Assembly: GCA_022842065.1 (NCBI GenBank)
Contig: JALHQH010000016.1
Span: 152,453-216,452 of the forward strand
DNA: 64,000 nt
Source: Caldilineaceae bacterium
GTDB taxonomy: Bacteria; Chloroflexota; Anaerolineae; Caldilineales; Caldilineaceae
Reading direction: 5' to 3'
The position numbers and the translations under genes are program-made. Numbering within the stretch: position 1 is the stretch's first letter; each line of letters begins with the position of its first letter. Positions 43,468-51,739 of the stretch are shown here, piece after piece. Below the pieces are notes generated by a model. That model was given only the letters and a program-made list of their open reading frames with translations, was not told the origin of the DNA and searched no databases.

Positions 43468-45150
43468 ATGGCAAGACAACTGACCCGTCGTGAGTTTTTG
43501 CAGATCACCGCGCTGGGCACCAGCGCCAGTCTGTTGGCGGCCTGTGTACCGGCAACCCCCACGGAGACAGGCGCTGCCCAACCAGCAACTGGTAGTGCTG
43601 GCGCTGCCGAACCGGCTGCCGGCGGCACGCTCAACATCGGTTATGGCCAGAAGACAAGTTTCAGCCACTTTATGCACATGCGCAGCTATGCCGGTGGCGA
43701 GACGATCTACAACCGCCTGATGATGCAGGGCAAACTTGTCCAATTACGCGAGCCAACCAAGGAGTACTATCCTGACCTTGCGGAGCGTTGGGAGTTTGCG
43801 GAAGATGGTAAAACGCTGACCTTCTATCTGCGTAAAGAGTTGAAGTGGCATGATGGTCAACCCTTCACCGCCAAGGATGTGGACTTTACCTTCCACATGG
43901 CTGGTTTCGATCTGGAGGGCTATATCTTGACCCGCTATTTGGCCCCCTATGTGGTGGGCGCGCGCGAATGGGTGGACAACGAAGCCGAGCGCATCACGGG
44001 TCTGACGGTGGTCGATGATCATACCGTGCGTTTTGATCTGATCGACCCGGCCAACGAGGATCTGATCCTGGCGGCCTTCAACAACACCTGTATGGCTCCC
44101 GAACATATCCTCAAGGATTATCTCGACCGCGAGAAGGCCAAAGAGATTTTGCAGAGCGAATGGGCAACCACCGCCAAACATGTGGGGATCGGCCCCTTCA
44201 AGGTGGTGGAATATGTGGCTGATCAGTACATTATCTATGAGCCATACGCCGACTACCACTTTGGTAAACCCAAAATTGACCAACTCGTCTATCGCTCTTA
44301 TCAAGATCGCCAAACGGTGGCGGCCGCGATCGAAAAGAAGGAAATTGACATCGGCTGGATTCCGGACACCGAGTACGAGCGCATGCAGCAACTCGATTTC
44401 CTCAACTTCCGCACCCCCAAGGCGACCCTGGCCGTGGGGACTGTGATTAACGCGGCCCGCCCCTACTTACAGGACAAGCGTGTCCGCCAGGCGCTGCTCC
44501 ACGCCATCGACCGCGATACCATCATCCAGAAGATCTATGCCGGCGCCTCGGAAAAGATCGATACGCTGATCCAACTGCCCAAATATGGTGATAGCCCCAA
44601 TTTGCCGCGATTTGACTATGATCCCGAAAAGGCGAAACAGCTGCTGGCCGAGGCCGGGTGGGATAGCACGACCAAAATCCGCTGGCTGACCGACAAGGTG
44701 CCGGCTGACACCTCGATCTTTGATGCGATCAATGGCTATTGGGCCGAGGTGGGCATCGAGGCCGAATACCAGATCAACGCCGATCTCACCGCTGGTCGCG
44801 GCCCCGATTGGGACTTTGATCTCTACTGGAGCTCCTATCCGATCGGCCACCCAACCGAGTTTGCCTCCTACTTCGATTCGCGCTCCGCCGAAGCTTATTA
44901 CACCGGCTTCCAGAACGCACGCTATGAAGAACTCTCTGACCTGTCTGTGCAGCGCTTGCCGGAGGAAGAAATGCAGGCCGTCATCTACGAGATGCAGGAG
45001 ATCCTGGCTGAGGAAGCGCTTTTCCTCATGGTCTGCCCCACCCCCAATATTTGGGCGATTAACAAGCGCGTCCATGATATCCTGCCCATCTACGCCGCCA
45101 CTGGCTTCAACGATTGGGGCGGTATGCAGAACGTGTGGGTGGAAGGCTAG
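43468..45150 (+). CDS. Peptide/opine-type ABC transporter solute-binding lipoprotein (SBP_bac_5)
   Basis: This 560-residue lipoprotein has the twin-arginine motif TRREFLQIT and lipobox LAAC at the end of the leader. The mature part is a cluster-C binding protein (LTFYLRKELKWHDGQPFTAKDV; VRQALLHAIDRDTI). AAGGAG precedes the ATG. These proteins bind peptides but also oligosaccharides, nickel or opines, so the ligand is open. It heads an operon with two permeases. Confidence 0.92.
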   Translation: MARQLTRREFLQITALGTSASLLAACVPATPTETGAAQPATGSAGAAEPAAGGTLNIGYGQKTSFSHFMHMRSYAGGETIYNRLMMQGKLVQLREPTKEYYPDLAERWEFAEDGKTLTFYLRKELKWHDGQPFTAKDVDFTFHMAGFDLEGYILTRYLAPYVVGAREWVDNEAERITGLTVVDDHTVRFDLIDPANEDLILAAFNNTCMAPEHILKDYLDREKAKEILQSEWATTAKHVGIGPFKVVEYVADQYIIYEPYADYHFGKPKIDQLVYRSYQDRQTVAAAIEKKEIDIGWIPDTEYERMQQLDFLNFRTPKATLAVGTVINAARPYLQDKRVRQALLHAIDRDTIIQKIYAGASEKIDTLIQLPKYGDSPNLPRFDYDPEKAKQLLAEAGWDSTTKIRWLTDKVPADTSIFDAINGYWAEVGIEAEYQINADLTAGRGPDWDFDLYWSSYPIGHPTEFASYFDSRSAEAYYTGFQNARYEELSDLSVQRLPEEEMQAVIYEMQEILAEEALFLMVCPTPNIWAINKRVHDILPIYAATGFNDWGGMQNVWVEG

Positions 45151-45157
45151 GAATTGT

Positions 45158-45206
45158 AATAATTAATGGAAAACAATTAACGCTTAATTGTTTTCCATTA
45201 ATTATT
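45158..45206. repeat. AT-rich perfect 23-bp inverted repeat between binding protein and permease genes
   Basis: Arms 45158-45180 and 45184-45206 pair completely with a 3-nt CGC loop. It begins eight bases after the binding-protein stop codon. It could be an attenuating or stabilising hairpin that sets more binding protein than permease. Confidence 0.85.
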
Positions 45207-45226
45207 GTGTATTAGAGGGGTAGGGC

Positions 45227-46195
45227 ATGGGACAATACATTCTACGGCGCATCATCCTGATCCCCATCCTGCTGCTGGGGATTACGGCCATCGATTTTGC
45301 CTTTATCAATCTGGCCCCGGGCGATCCGATTACCGCGATGCTCGATCCAACGGAAATGCGGCGGATGACGGATGAAGATATCGCACGGCGCCGCGCCGCG
45401 TTGGGGTTGGATCAGCCGGTGGCAGTGCGCTATTTCTTGTGGCTAAAAGAGGTCGTCACCGGCAACCTGGGCCATTCTTATGTCAAGGCGCAGCCCGTCG
45501 CGCGGTTGATGATCGATGGCATCAAAAACACGATCCTGCTCATGGCCCTTTCGCTCGTTTTCACCACCATTGTGGGGGTGTTGCTGGGGATTATTTCGGC
45601 CTTGCGCCCCTATTCCTGGCTGGATTATCTCTTAACCGCGCTCTCCTTTGCGGGGGTCGCCATGCCCAGCTTTTTCTTTGCGCTAATTCTGATCTTTGTG
45701 GGCGCGCTCTGGTTGGGTTGGTTCCCTACCTCTGGGCTGCTTACCCCCGGCGCACCTTTTTCCCTGGTGGATCGCCTGCTGCACATGGCCTTACCGTTGA
45801 TTGCCCTCTCTGTCGGCGGTACGGCTAGCCTGTTACGCTATACCCGTTCCAGCATGTTAGAAGTACTCCAAGAAGATTATATTACCACCGCCCGCGCCAA
45901 GGGGCTTTCGACCAGGCTGATCAATCTGCGCCATGCCTTTAAGAATGCCGCTTTGCCGATCATCACGATCTTGGGGCTGCAAATCCCTGGTCTCTTTGGC
46001 GGCGCGGTGATTATTGAGACGATCTTTAGCATCCCTGGGATTGGCTCAACCATGGTGGAGGCCACCGGTAATAGCGATTACCCGGTGATGATGGGGGGGA
46101 TTTTGTTGTCGGGTATCACCGTGCTGGTCAGCAATCTCTTGGCGGATGTCGCCTATGCCTTTGCTGACCCGCGCATTGCAATGGGTGGGGAGTAA
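45227..46195 (+). CDS. Peptide-type ABC transporter permease, DppB family
   Basis: This 322-residue membrane protein begins MGQYILRRIILIPILLLGI, typical of DppB, and carries the EAA loop EDYITTARAKGLSTRLINL. GAGGGG lies upstream of the ATG. It follows the binding-protein gene and is 3 nt from the DppC gene. Confidence 0.93.
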   Translation: MGQYILRRIILIPILLLGITAIDFAFINLAPGDPITAMLDPTEMRRMTDEDIARRRAALGLDQPVAVRYFLWLKEVVTGNLGHSYVKAQPVARLMIDGIKNTILLMALSLVFTTIVGVLLGIISALRPYSWLDYLLTALSFAGVAMPSFFFALILIFVGALWLGWFPTSGLLTPGAPFSLVDRLLHMALPLIALSVGGTASLLRYTRSSMLEVLQEDYITTARAKGLSTRLINLRHAFKNAALPIITILGLQIPGLFGGAVIIETIFSIPGIGSTMVEATGNSDYPVMMGGILLSGITVLVSNLLADVAYAFADPRIAMGGE

Positions 46196-46198
46196 GCG

Positions 46199-47116
46199 AT
46201 GGTGGAAGAGCATGGTGCCGTAAGCTCGCTTGATCTGGCCGGTTCTGCTGCGCGCCAGCGCCCCAGCGCGATTGAGAGCCCACTGGCGCGCACCTGGCGT
46301 CGCTTTCGCCGCCATAAGTTAGCCATCGCCAGTCTATTTTTTATTGGGCTGATCAGCTTGATGGGCATTTTTGCCCCTCTGGCCGCGCCCAAAGATCCGC
46401 TGAAAACCAGTTTGATCGACTCGTTGGTGCCGCCCAGCCGCGACTATTGGCTGGGCACCGACCCGGTTGGGCGCGATGTGTGGAGCCGCACGATCTATGC
46501 CATTCGCGTCTCCCTGTCCGTCGGGATTGTGGCGGTGGGCATTTCGCTGGTGATCGCCCTGGTGCTGGGCACGCTTTCTGGCTATTATGGCGGCACCATC
46601 GATATGATCGTGATGCGGTTGACCGATATTGTGATGACCATTCCGGGGCTGGTGATCATTATGGCGGCCGTCTCGGTGCTTGGGCCAAGTATCTACAATG
46701 TGATGGCGGCCATCGGCATCCTGGGCTGGCCAGGGATGGCGCGCCTCTTGCGCGCCCAAATCCTCTCGGTGCGCGAACGTGACTTTATCCGCGCCGCCAA
46801 GAGCATCGGCGTTTCCGATTGGCGGATCATGATCCGCCACATCTTGCCCAACGCCATTGCCCCCGTGCTGGTGGCGGCGACCTTTGGTGTCGCCGCGGCG
46901 ATTCTGACCGAAGCGGCCCTTAGTTTTCTTGGCTTTGGGGTCCTACCACCGACCCCCAGTTGGGGCAACATGCTCAACGCCGCCCGCTCGTTGAGCCGCC
47001 TGCAGGAAAACCCTTGGTTCTGGTTACCTCCTGGCGTAATGATCTTACTCACCGTCCTTGCCATCAATTTCATCGGCGACGGGCTGCGCGACGCCCTCGA
47101 CCCGCGTACCAAGTAG
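46199..47116 (+). CDS. Peptide-type ABC transporter permease, DppC family
   Basis: Partner permease (305 residues) with the DppC-type sequence YWLGTDPVGRDVWSRTIYA and EAA loop RDFIRAAKSIGVSDWRIMI. The start lies 3 nt after dppB. No DppD/DppF ATPase genes follow; the operon runs into an MDR dehydrogenase gene, so the ATPases must be encoded elsewhere. Confidence 0.93.
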   Translation: MVEEHGAVSSLDLAGSAARQRPSAIESPLARTWRRFRRHKLAIASLFFIGLISLMGIFAPLAAPKDPLKTSLIDSLVPPSRDYWLGTDPVGRDVWSRTIYAIRVSLSVGIVAVGISLVIALVLGTLSGYYGGTIDMIVMRLTDIVMTIPGLVIIMAAVSVLGPSIYNVMAAIGILGWPGMARLLRAQILSVRERDFIRAAKSIGVSDWRIMIRHILPNAIAPVLVAATFGVAAAILTEAALSFLGFGVLPPTPSWGNMLNAARSLSRLQENPWFWLPPGVMILLTVLAINFIGDGLRDALDPRTK

Positions 47117-47127
47117 TGCCCTTTTAG

Positions 47128-47179
47128 GCCTGGGGTGACACGGGACTTCGACAGGCTCAGTCACCGTGTCACCCCAGGC
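47128..47179. terminator. Stem-loop after the DppC gene
   Basis: GCCTGGGGTGACACGG (47128-47143) pairs exactly with 47164-47179. No clear T run follows, so it may be a dispersed repeat with some terminator activity. Confidence 0.5.
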
Positions 47180-47202
47180 ACCTTGTCAGAAAGACGGCTA
47201 TC

Positions 47203-48189
47203 TTGAAAGCACTCATCCTGACTGGTCCCCGCCGGCTTGAATTGCAAGAGTTACCCATCCCCACCCCTGGGCCTGGCCAGTTGCTGGTGCGCCACCAGGT
47301 GACCGCGATCAGCACGGGCAGCGAGGTCATCCGGTATTTGGCTGGGGCGGGGCCGACAATTGGCTATTTGGGGGCCGGTGTGGTGGTGGCCGTGGGCGCT
47401 GGTGTTACCCAGATCCAGCCAGGCGACGCCGTGCAAACCAGCGGCCCCCATCATGAATATGTGTTAACCCCGGCCGCCACCGCGTTATCCATCCCACCTG
47501 GTGTGCCTTTTGACCAGGCGGCCTATGCCTATTTGCCCACCCTGGTGCTGCATGCCCTGCGCCTCTGTGACTATCGGCTGGGTGAAACGATCTGTGTGAT
47601 CGGGCAGGGGGTCGTTGGGCTGATGGGCAGTGCATTGGCCAGGGCGCTGGGCATCGCTGTGATCGCCCTGGATACTGATGAGAGCCGCTTAGCAACTGCC
47701 CGCCAGCTAGGCATCCCTCACGCCTATAACCCGTTGGCCGCGGACTTTGCCGGCACCTTGGCGACGCTCGTCGGTGATAAAGGGATTGATGTAACGGTGG
47801 ATGCCACGGGTAGTTATCACGGGCTGGTCCAGGCCATGGCGTTGACGCGCAAGTGGGGGCGAGTCGCCATCCTTGGCATCTATCGCCCCGACCCGCCGGA
47901 CCCGGTCATGGCGGCCCGCCTGCATCAGGCCTATCTGAAAAACTTTCACAGCAAGGAACTGCGCCTGGTCGGCTGTTCCAATGACCCCGCTGAAAATTAT
48001 CCAGCCCACATCTGGCGCTTTTCGATTCATGACAACACCCGCCAAAGCCTTGACCTGCTGGGGCAGGGGAAACTCAATCTCGCACCGGCCATTACCCATC
48101 GTTTTACACCCGAAGACGGGCCAACCCTCTATGAGCGGCTGGCCCAACGCGAGGCGGGGCTGTTGGGGGCTGTCTATGACTGGGGTTGA
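47203..48189 (+). CDS. MDR-superfamily (zinc-type) alcohol dehydrogenase-like protein
   Basis: The protein has 328 residues: an N-terminal GroES-like domain and an NAD-binding domain with VIGQGVVGLMGSALA. The usual catalytic Cys-His zinc ligands are not evident; the region reads VTAISTGSEVIRYL, like BchC-type or 2-desacetyl relatives, so the reaction may not need catalytic zinc. TTG is the likely start, directly at KALILTGPRRL. It follows the DppC gene and may oxidise the imported compound. Confidence 0.85.
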   Translation: MKALILTGPRRLELQELPIPTPGPGQLLVRHQVTAISTGSEVIRYLAGAGPTIGYLGAGVVVAVGAGVTQIQPGDAVQTSGPHHEYVLTPAATALSIPPGVPFDQAAYAYLPTLVLHALRLCDYRLGETICVIGQGVVGLMGSALARALGIAVIALDTDESRLATARQLGIPHAYNPLAADFAGTLATLVGDKGIDVTVDATGSYHGLVQAMALTRKWGRVAILGIYRPDPPDPVMAARLHQAYLKNFHSKELRLVGCSNDPAENYPAHIWRFSIHDNTRQSLDLLGQGKLNLAPAITHRFTPEDGPTLYERLAQREAGLLGAVYDWG

Positions 48190-48212
48190 GCCGCGCCCAG
48201 GATCAGTACAGT

Positions 48213-48320
48213 GTAAATTAAGTAATTTTCGATTGTCATTCCGAGCGATAGCGAGGAATCGCCAGTTTGCCAGATCGAGATTCCTCACTACCGTTCGGAA
48301 TGACAGGTTACTTAATTTAC
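48213..48320. repeat. Nested palindrome sharing its outer arm with 3903-4102
   Basis: Outer arms 48213-48225/48308-48320 (GTAAATTAAGTAA) pair over 13 bp, middle arms from 48234 and to 48305 carry TGTCATTCCGA/TCGGAATGACA, and inner arms 48253-48260/48279-48286 are GAGGAATC/GATTCCTC. The outer arm recurs at 3918-3928/4044-4054 around an unrelated core. Confidence 0.8.
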
Positions 48321-48339
48321 GGTGTAATCAGCGCACCCT

Positions 48340-49660
48340 AACGGCTGTCTACTAAAGTTTGTAAAGGAAACACAAGGTCAGTTACCCGATGCCTAAAGGC
48401 AGGGGCTTGCCCGTGATAGACGAATCTACCCGTGCTTTGGAGCCTACTGACGGAGACTCATTCTCGCCAAGAGCTTGCCTAGCGAGAATGCCACGAAGTT
48501 TGATATTGCGAGCAGCGTTAAGATCAGCGTGCAGTTGATAGCCACAAGCTTTACAGGTGAAACGATGACCGTTGCGATTAGCCTTTTCGATATAACCACA
48601 CTTGGAGCAACCTTGCGAAGTGTACTTAGGGTCAATCTCGATAATTTCAAAGCCGAGATTAGCCGCTTTGTACTGCAAGAATTGTTCAAGCTGGTAGAAC
48701 GCCCACTTATTCGCCTCGCCGTTCTGGGCCTTGCGGCGCGGGGCGTTACGAATACCATCAAGCTTTTCAATTGCAATCGTTGGATTACCTGTTGCTTTAG
48801 CAAAGTCGATAATGCGTTTGGTGATGACGTGGTTTGTATCTCGCATAAAGCGCGCTTCTTTCCCGCTCAACCGTTTCAGAGCACGCCGAGTCGAGCGCGT
48901 GTTCTTCGTTGCCTTTTTCTGCTGAAGGGAAGCACGAGTTTTCAAGTAGCGATTACGGATATGCTTTACCCGTTTGCCGCCAAAGAATTGCAAGTGTTGA
49001 CCATCCGTGGCGACGGCCAAATAGTTGATCCCACGATCAACGCCGATGACGGCATTGTTTGGTTTAGTGACCGGCTCTACGGCACTGGTGAACGAAACGG
49101 ACAGAAAGACTTCGCTCTTGCTGATAAACATGCGCGCATCGCCAAGTTCCCAGCTTTGCAAGTAGGTTTCTAGCATGGGCGAACCATGAAACGTCACACC
49201 CTTGACACGTCCGTCAAGCGTCCAGATACTCAGACCGTCGGTACGAAAACCGAAGTCGCGCCCACGTTCGCCGCCTTGCAGTGCAACAGCGTTGTGTGGC
49301 TTGAAGTAGATTGGGCGCTTCAGTTGGGTTTTAGAAGTCTTGGCGGATTGGTATTTGGCCGCAACTTGGCGGACAGCATTCTGTGTCACCTGCGCAGACA
49401 GCCCGAACAACGAGCGCACGTCACTGTAGACAAGATTGTTGACCTTAATCGTATTGTGAGCGACTTCACTGTTCTCAAAGCAAACGAGACTGATGTAGTT
49501 GCAAGCTTCGTTCCAGCGCTGAATCGTTTGCTTGGCAACCGTCAAGTCTAGATTAAGTTTGACTTTGGTCGTTCGTGTAATTTCCATAGAAAATAATTGT
49601 ACCACAATTTTACTATGGATAAAAGTATCGTTTAGGGTGATTATATCCTGCTTGTACTCA
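48340..49660 (-). mobile_element. IS200/IS605-type element carrying only tnpB (IS1341-like)
   Basis: No tnpA is nearby, so the element is either mobilised in trans or immobile. At the tnpB 3' end a small stem, CTGCC-TTTA-GGCA (within 48386-48410), resembles the right-end hairpin of this family, where the guide RNA also maps. Exact ends are not determined. Confidence 0.45.
48382..49587 (-). CDS. tnpB: TnpB-type RNA-guided endonuclease (OrfB of IS200/IS605)
   Basis: The protein is about 401 residues. The split RuvC-like nuclease appears intact: first Asp in IGVDRGINYLAV, Glu in IAIEKLDGI and last Asp in HADLNAARN. A four-cysteine zinc finger (CSKCGY, CKACGY) lies between the last two. Characterised relatives are guided by an RNA overlapping the gene's 3' end to cut DNA, which helps keep the element. 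The frame opens at 49671, but ATG 49587 (MEITRTTKVKL) matches the family's N-terminus. It lies opposite to its neighbours. Confidence 0.9.
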   Translation of the reverse strand: MEITRTTKVKLNLDLTVAKQTIQRWNEACNYISLVCFENSEVAHNTIKVNNLVYSDVRSLFGLSAQVTQNAVRQVAAKYQSAKTSKTQLKRPIYFKPHNAVALQGGERGRDFGFRTDGLSIWTLDGRVKGVTFHGSPMLETYLQSWELGDARMFISKSEVFLSVSFTSAVEPVTKPNNAVIGVDRGINYLAVATDGQHLQFFGGKRVKHIRNRYLKTRASLQQKKATKNTRSTRRALKRLSGKEARFMRDTNHVITKRIIDFAKATGNPTIAIEKLDGIRNAPRRKAQNGEANKWAFYQLEQFLQYKAANLGFEIIEIDPKYTSQGCSKCGYIEKANRNGHRFTCKACGYQLHADLNAARNIKLRGILARQALGENESPSVGSKARVDSSITGKPLPLGIG

Positions 49661-49714
49661 AGCAGCGCCATTCACCCCCATAGTTAAAACCAGGGGTACC
49701 CTGGCGGAGTTCAG

Positions 49715-50407
49715 ATGGATCGCACACCTTATCTCGAAACATTTGACGATGGCCCCAACGGTTGGTGCGCTTGGGGCACCGGTTCCCATCTCCCGGAGCT
49801 AAAGGATGGTGTTTTGATCACGCGCGGGCCCTGGCGTGTGGACCCCAATCATAGCCCGCCCGGGGCCGGCTATTTGCATTTGTTGACCTATCTCTATACC
49901 CATGCCACCTACTATACCCAGGAAATTGCGGCCGCCGTCGGCGTCAATCGTTTTCTCGCCGACAACAAAGATCGCGATCTGACCAACGCCCGCATGACGG
50001 TACGGCTACGGGGCAATGTCGATCTCAAGGGTGCCCAATTGACTTTGTGGGTGCAGGCCGATATCGGCGATACGCGCCCCAACTTTGTGCTCACTGGCCA
50101 GTCGTTGACCGTGACCCCTGATTGGAGCGAACAAACCCTCTTGCTCTCCGACGACCCCGCCCAGTGGACTTGTGCCGGCGGTCGCCACGACTTGACCAAA
50201 CTCTATGGCTACGGCGACATTCGTGATGCGCTGCGGGATGTCAACTGTGATCTGATCATTGTGCTCTTCCCGCTCAACGTGGTGCCGCTGGACGCGCCGT
50301 TTGAACAGCGCGATTTCCTGCGCACAAACCGCGACTATCAACCCGATTATGCCTACCTGCCCAGCGGTGTGATCGAATTTGACACCATCAAAATTGAGTA
50401 TCCCTAG
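49715..50407 (+). CDS. Unrecognised protein, possible carbohydrate-binding jelly roll
   Basis: The 230-residue protein starts YLETFDDGPNGWCAWG, resembling the opening of CBM4/9-type jelly-roll domains, and is rich in beta-strand patterns (TVRLRGNVDLKGAQLTLWV) without membrane segments or a signal peptide. GGAG precedes the ATG. It heads the second run of BNR-propeller genes. A sugar-binding role is an inference from fold appearance. Confidence 0.65.
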   Translation: MDRTPYLETFDDGPNGWCAWGTGSHLPELKDGVLITRGPWRVDPNHSPPGAGYLHLLTYLYTHATYYTQEIAAAVGVNRFLADNKDRDLTNARMTVRLRGNVDLKGAQLTLWVQADIGDTRPNFVLTGQSLTVTPDWSEQTLLLSDDPAQWTCAGGRHDLTKLYGYGDIRDALRDVNCDLIIVLFPLNVVPLDAPFEQRDFLRTNRDYQPDYAYLPSGVIEFDTIKIEYP

Positions 50408-50445
50408 CACACCTAGGCGTCAATAAGTCACCAGTGAACAGTGAG

Positions 50446-50502
50446 CACTGGACAGTGGACAGTGAGCAGGACTGACCACTATCCACTGTCCACTGTCCAC
50501 TG
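50446..50502. repeat. Palindrome of CACTGTC repeats
   Basis: A left arm 50446-50464 pairs with 50484-50502 at 18 of 19 positions; a CCACTGT unit repeats four times toward 50510. It shares words with the repeat at 154-184. Confidence 0.75.
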
Positions 50503-50553
50503 TCCACTGTATCGTCACTTGCGCCGCACGCTACTAGTAATTGAGGTTAAACC

Positions 50554-51729
50554 ATGTCTACGCAAGCTGTTCCCCCCATTCTGGATGTCCGCGCACTGCC
50601 CGGCACTGTCGAAGTCATTGCTTATAAAGATGGCGGTTTGTTCCCCGTATTGGCCCTTACCGGCGACACCGTTGTCGCCGCCCTACGCGGGGGCGCTGGT
50701 CACCTGGGGCTGGATGGGCGGATGGAGGTGGTGCGCTCGTCCGATGGGGGGCAGACCTGGACGCCACCGGCCGTAGTCGCCGACAGCGAGTATGATGACC
50801 GCAACCCTGCCTTTGGGGTGACCAGCAGCGGCACTTTGATCTTGGCCTATCACCGGCAGGGCAACTATGATGAAGCCGGCAACTGGCTGCGCCGTGAGGC
50901 AATGACGGAACGGCGGGTTGAGATTATGGTCACCCGCTCCCATGATCGTGGTCTCACCTGGGAAACGCCCTACGCGCTGGGGGTCGATCTGCTGGCCGCC
51001 GGTTCACCCTTCGGCAAGATCGTTGCGCTGGCGGATGGCACGCTCTTAATGCCCATTTATGCTCGCCCGATCCCCGCCCTCTTGGGCAGCCAGGCCAGCG
51101 CCGTGATCGGTGATGGCGATTGCAGCTACCTGGTGCGTTCCCACGATGATGGCGTCACCTGGGGCGAACCGACGCTGATTGGCGTCAACAAGAACGAAAC
51201 CGCGCTGCTTGCCCTGCCTGCTGGTGAAGTGCTGGCCGTGATGCGCAGCACGCCCCCCGACCAGGCGCTCTATAGCAGCCATTCCGCCGATGGGGGCCAC
51301 ACCTGGTCGCCGCCGGTAGGGGTGACGGGAGCACGCCAACATCCCGCGGATCTGGTGCAATTGGTCAATGGCGATCTGTTGCTTACCTATGGCAACCGCA
51401 CCGCGCCCTATCGGATTGAAGGTAAAGTCAGCCGCGACGGGGGACGCACTTGGCTGCCCCTGCTGCTTACCTTCTCCGGCCAACTCTATGGCTATCACCT
51501 GCCGCCAGAACGTCCCACCGACTTGGGGTATCCCTCTAGCGTTGTGCGCCGTGGGGCCGGTGAAGGTCAGGGGGTTACGCTCTACTACTATAACCCGTCA
51601 GTGCGCAAACCCTGGCAGCACGAAAATCGCAGTGCAGAGACGCGCTATCTGGCGCGCGACTACTATGCCATTGCCGTGACGTGGGATGAAGCGGAACTAA
51701 TTGCCGCCGTTGACCGGCTGATTGGATAA
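50554..51729 (+). CDS. BNR-repeat sialidase-superfamily propeller protein (2 of 5)
   Basis: This 391-residue protein has five Asp boxes (SSDGGQTWTP, SHDRGLTWET, SHDDGVTWGEP, SADGGHTWSP, SRDGGRTWLP). There is no export signal. GAGGTT precedes the ATG. The next gene begins 10 nt after the stop, so the two are probably co-translated. Activity could be hydrolase or lyase on a glycan fragment; unproven. Confidence 0.85.
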   Translation: MSTQAVPPILDVRALPGTVEVIAYKDGGLFPVLALTGDTVVAALRGGAGHLGLDGRMEVVRSSDGGQTWTPPAVVADSEYDDRNPAFGVTSSGTLILAYHRQGNYDEAGNWLRREAMTERRVEIMVTRSHDRGLTWETPYALGVDLLAAGSPFGKIVALADGTLLMPIYARPIPALLGSQASAVIGDGDCSYLVRSHDDGVTWGEPTLIGVNKNETALLALPAGEVLAVMRSTPPDQALYSSHSADGGHTWSPPVGVTGARQHPADLVQLVNGDLLLTYGNRTAPYRIEGKVSRDGGRTWLPLLLTFSGQLYGYHLPPERPTDLGYPSSVVRRGAGEGQGVTLYYYNPSVRKPWQHENRSAETRYLARDYYAIAVTWDEAELIAAVDRLIG

Positions 51730-51739
51730 GTGTGCCCCT

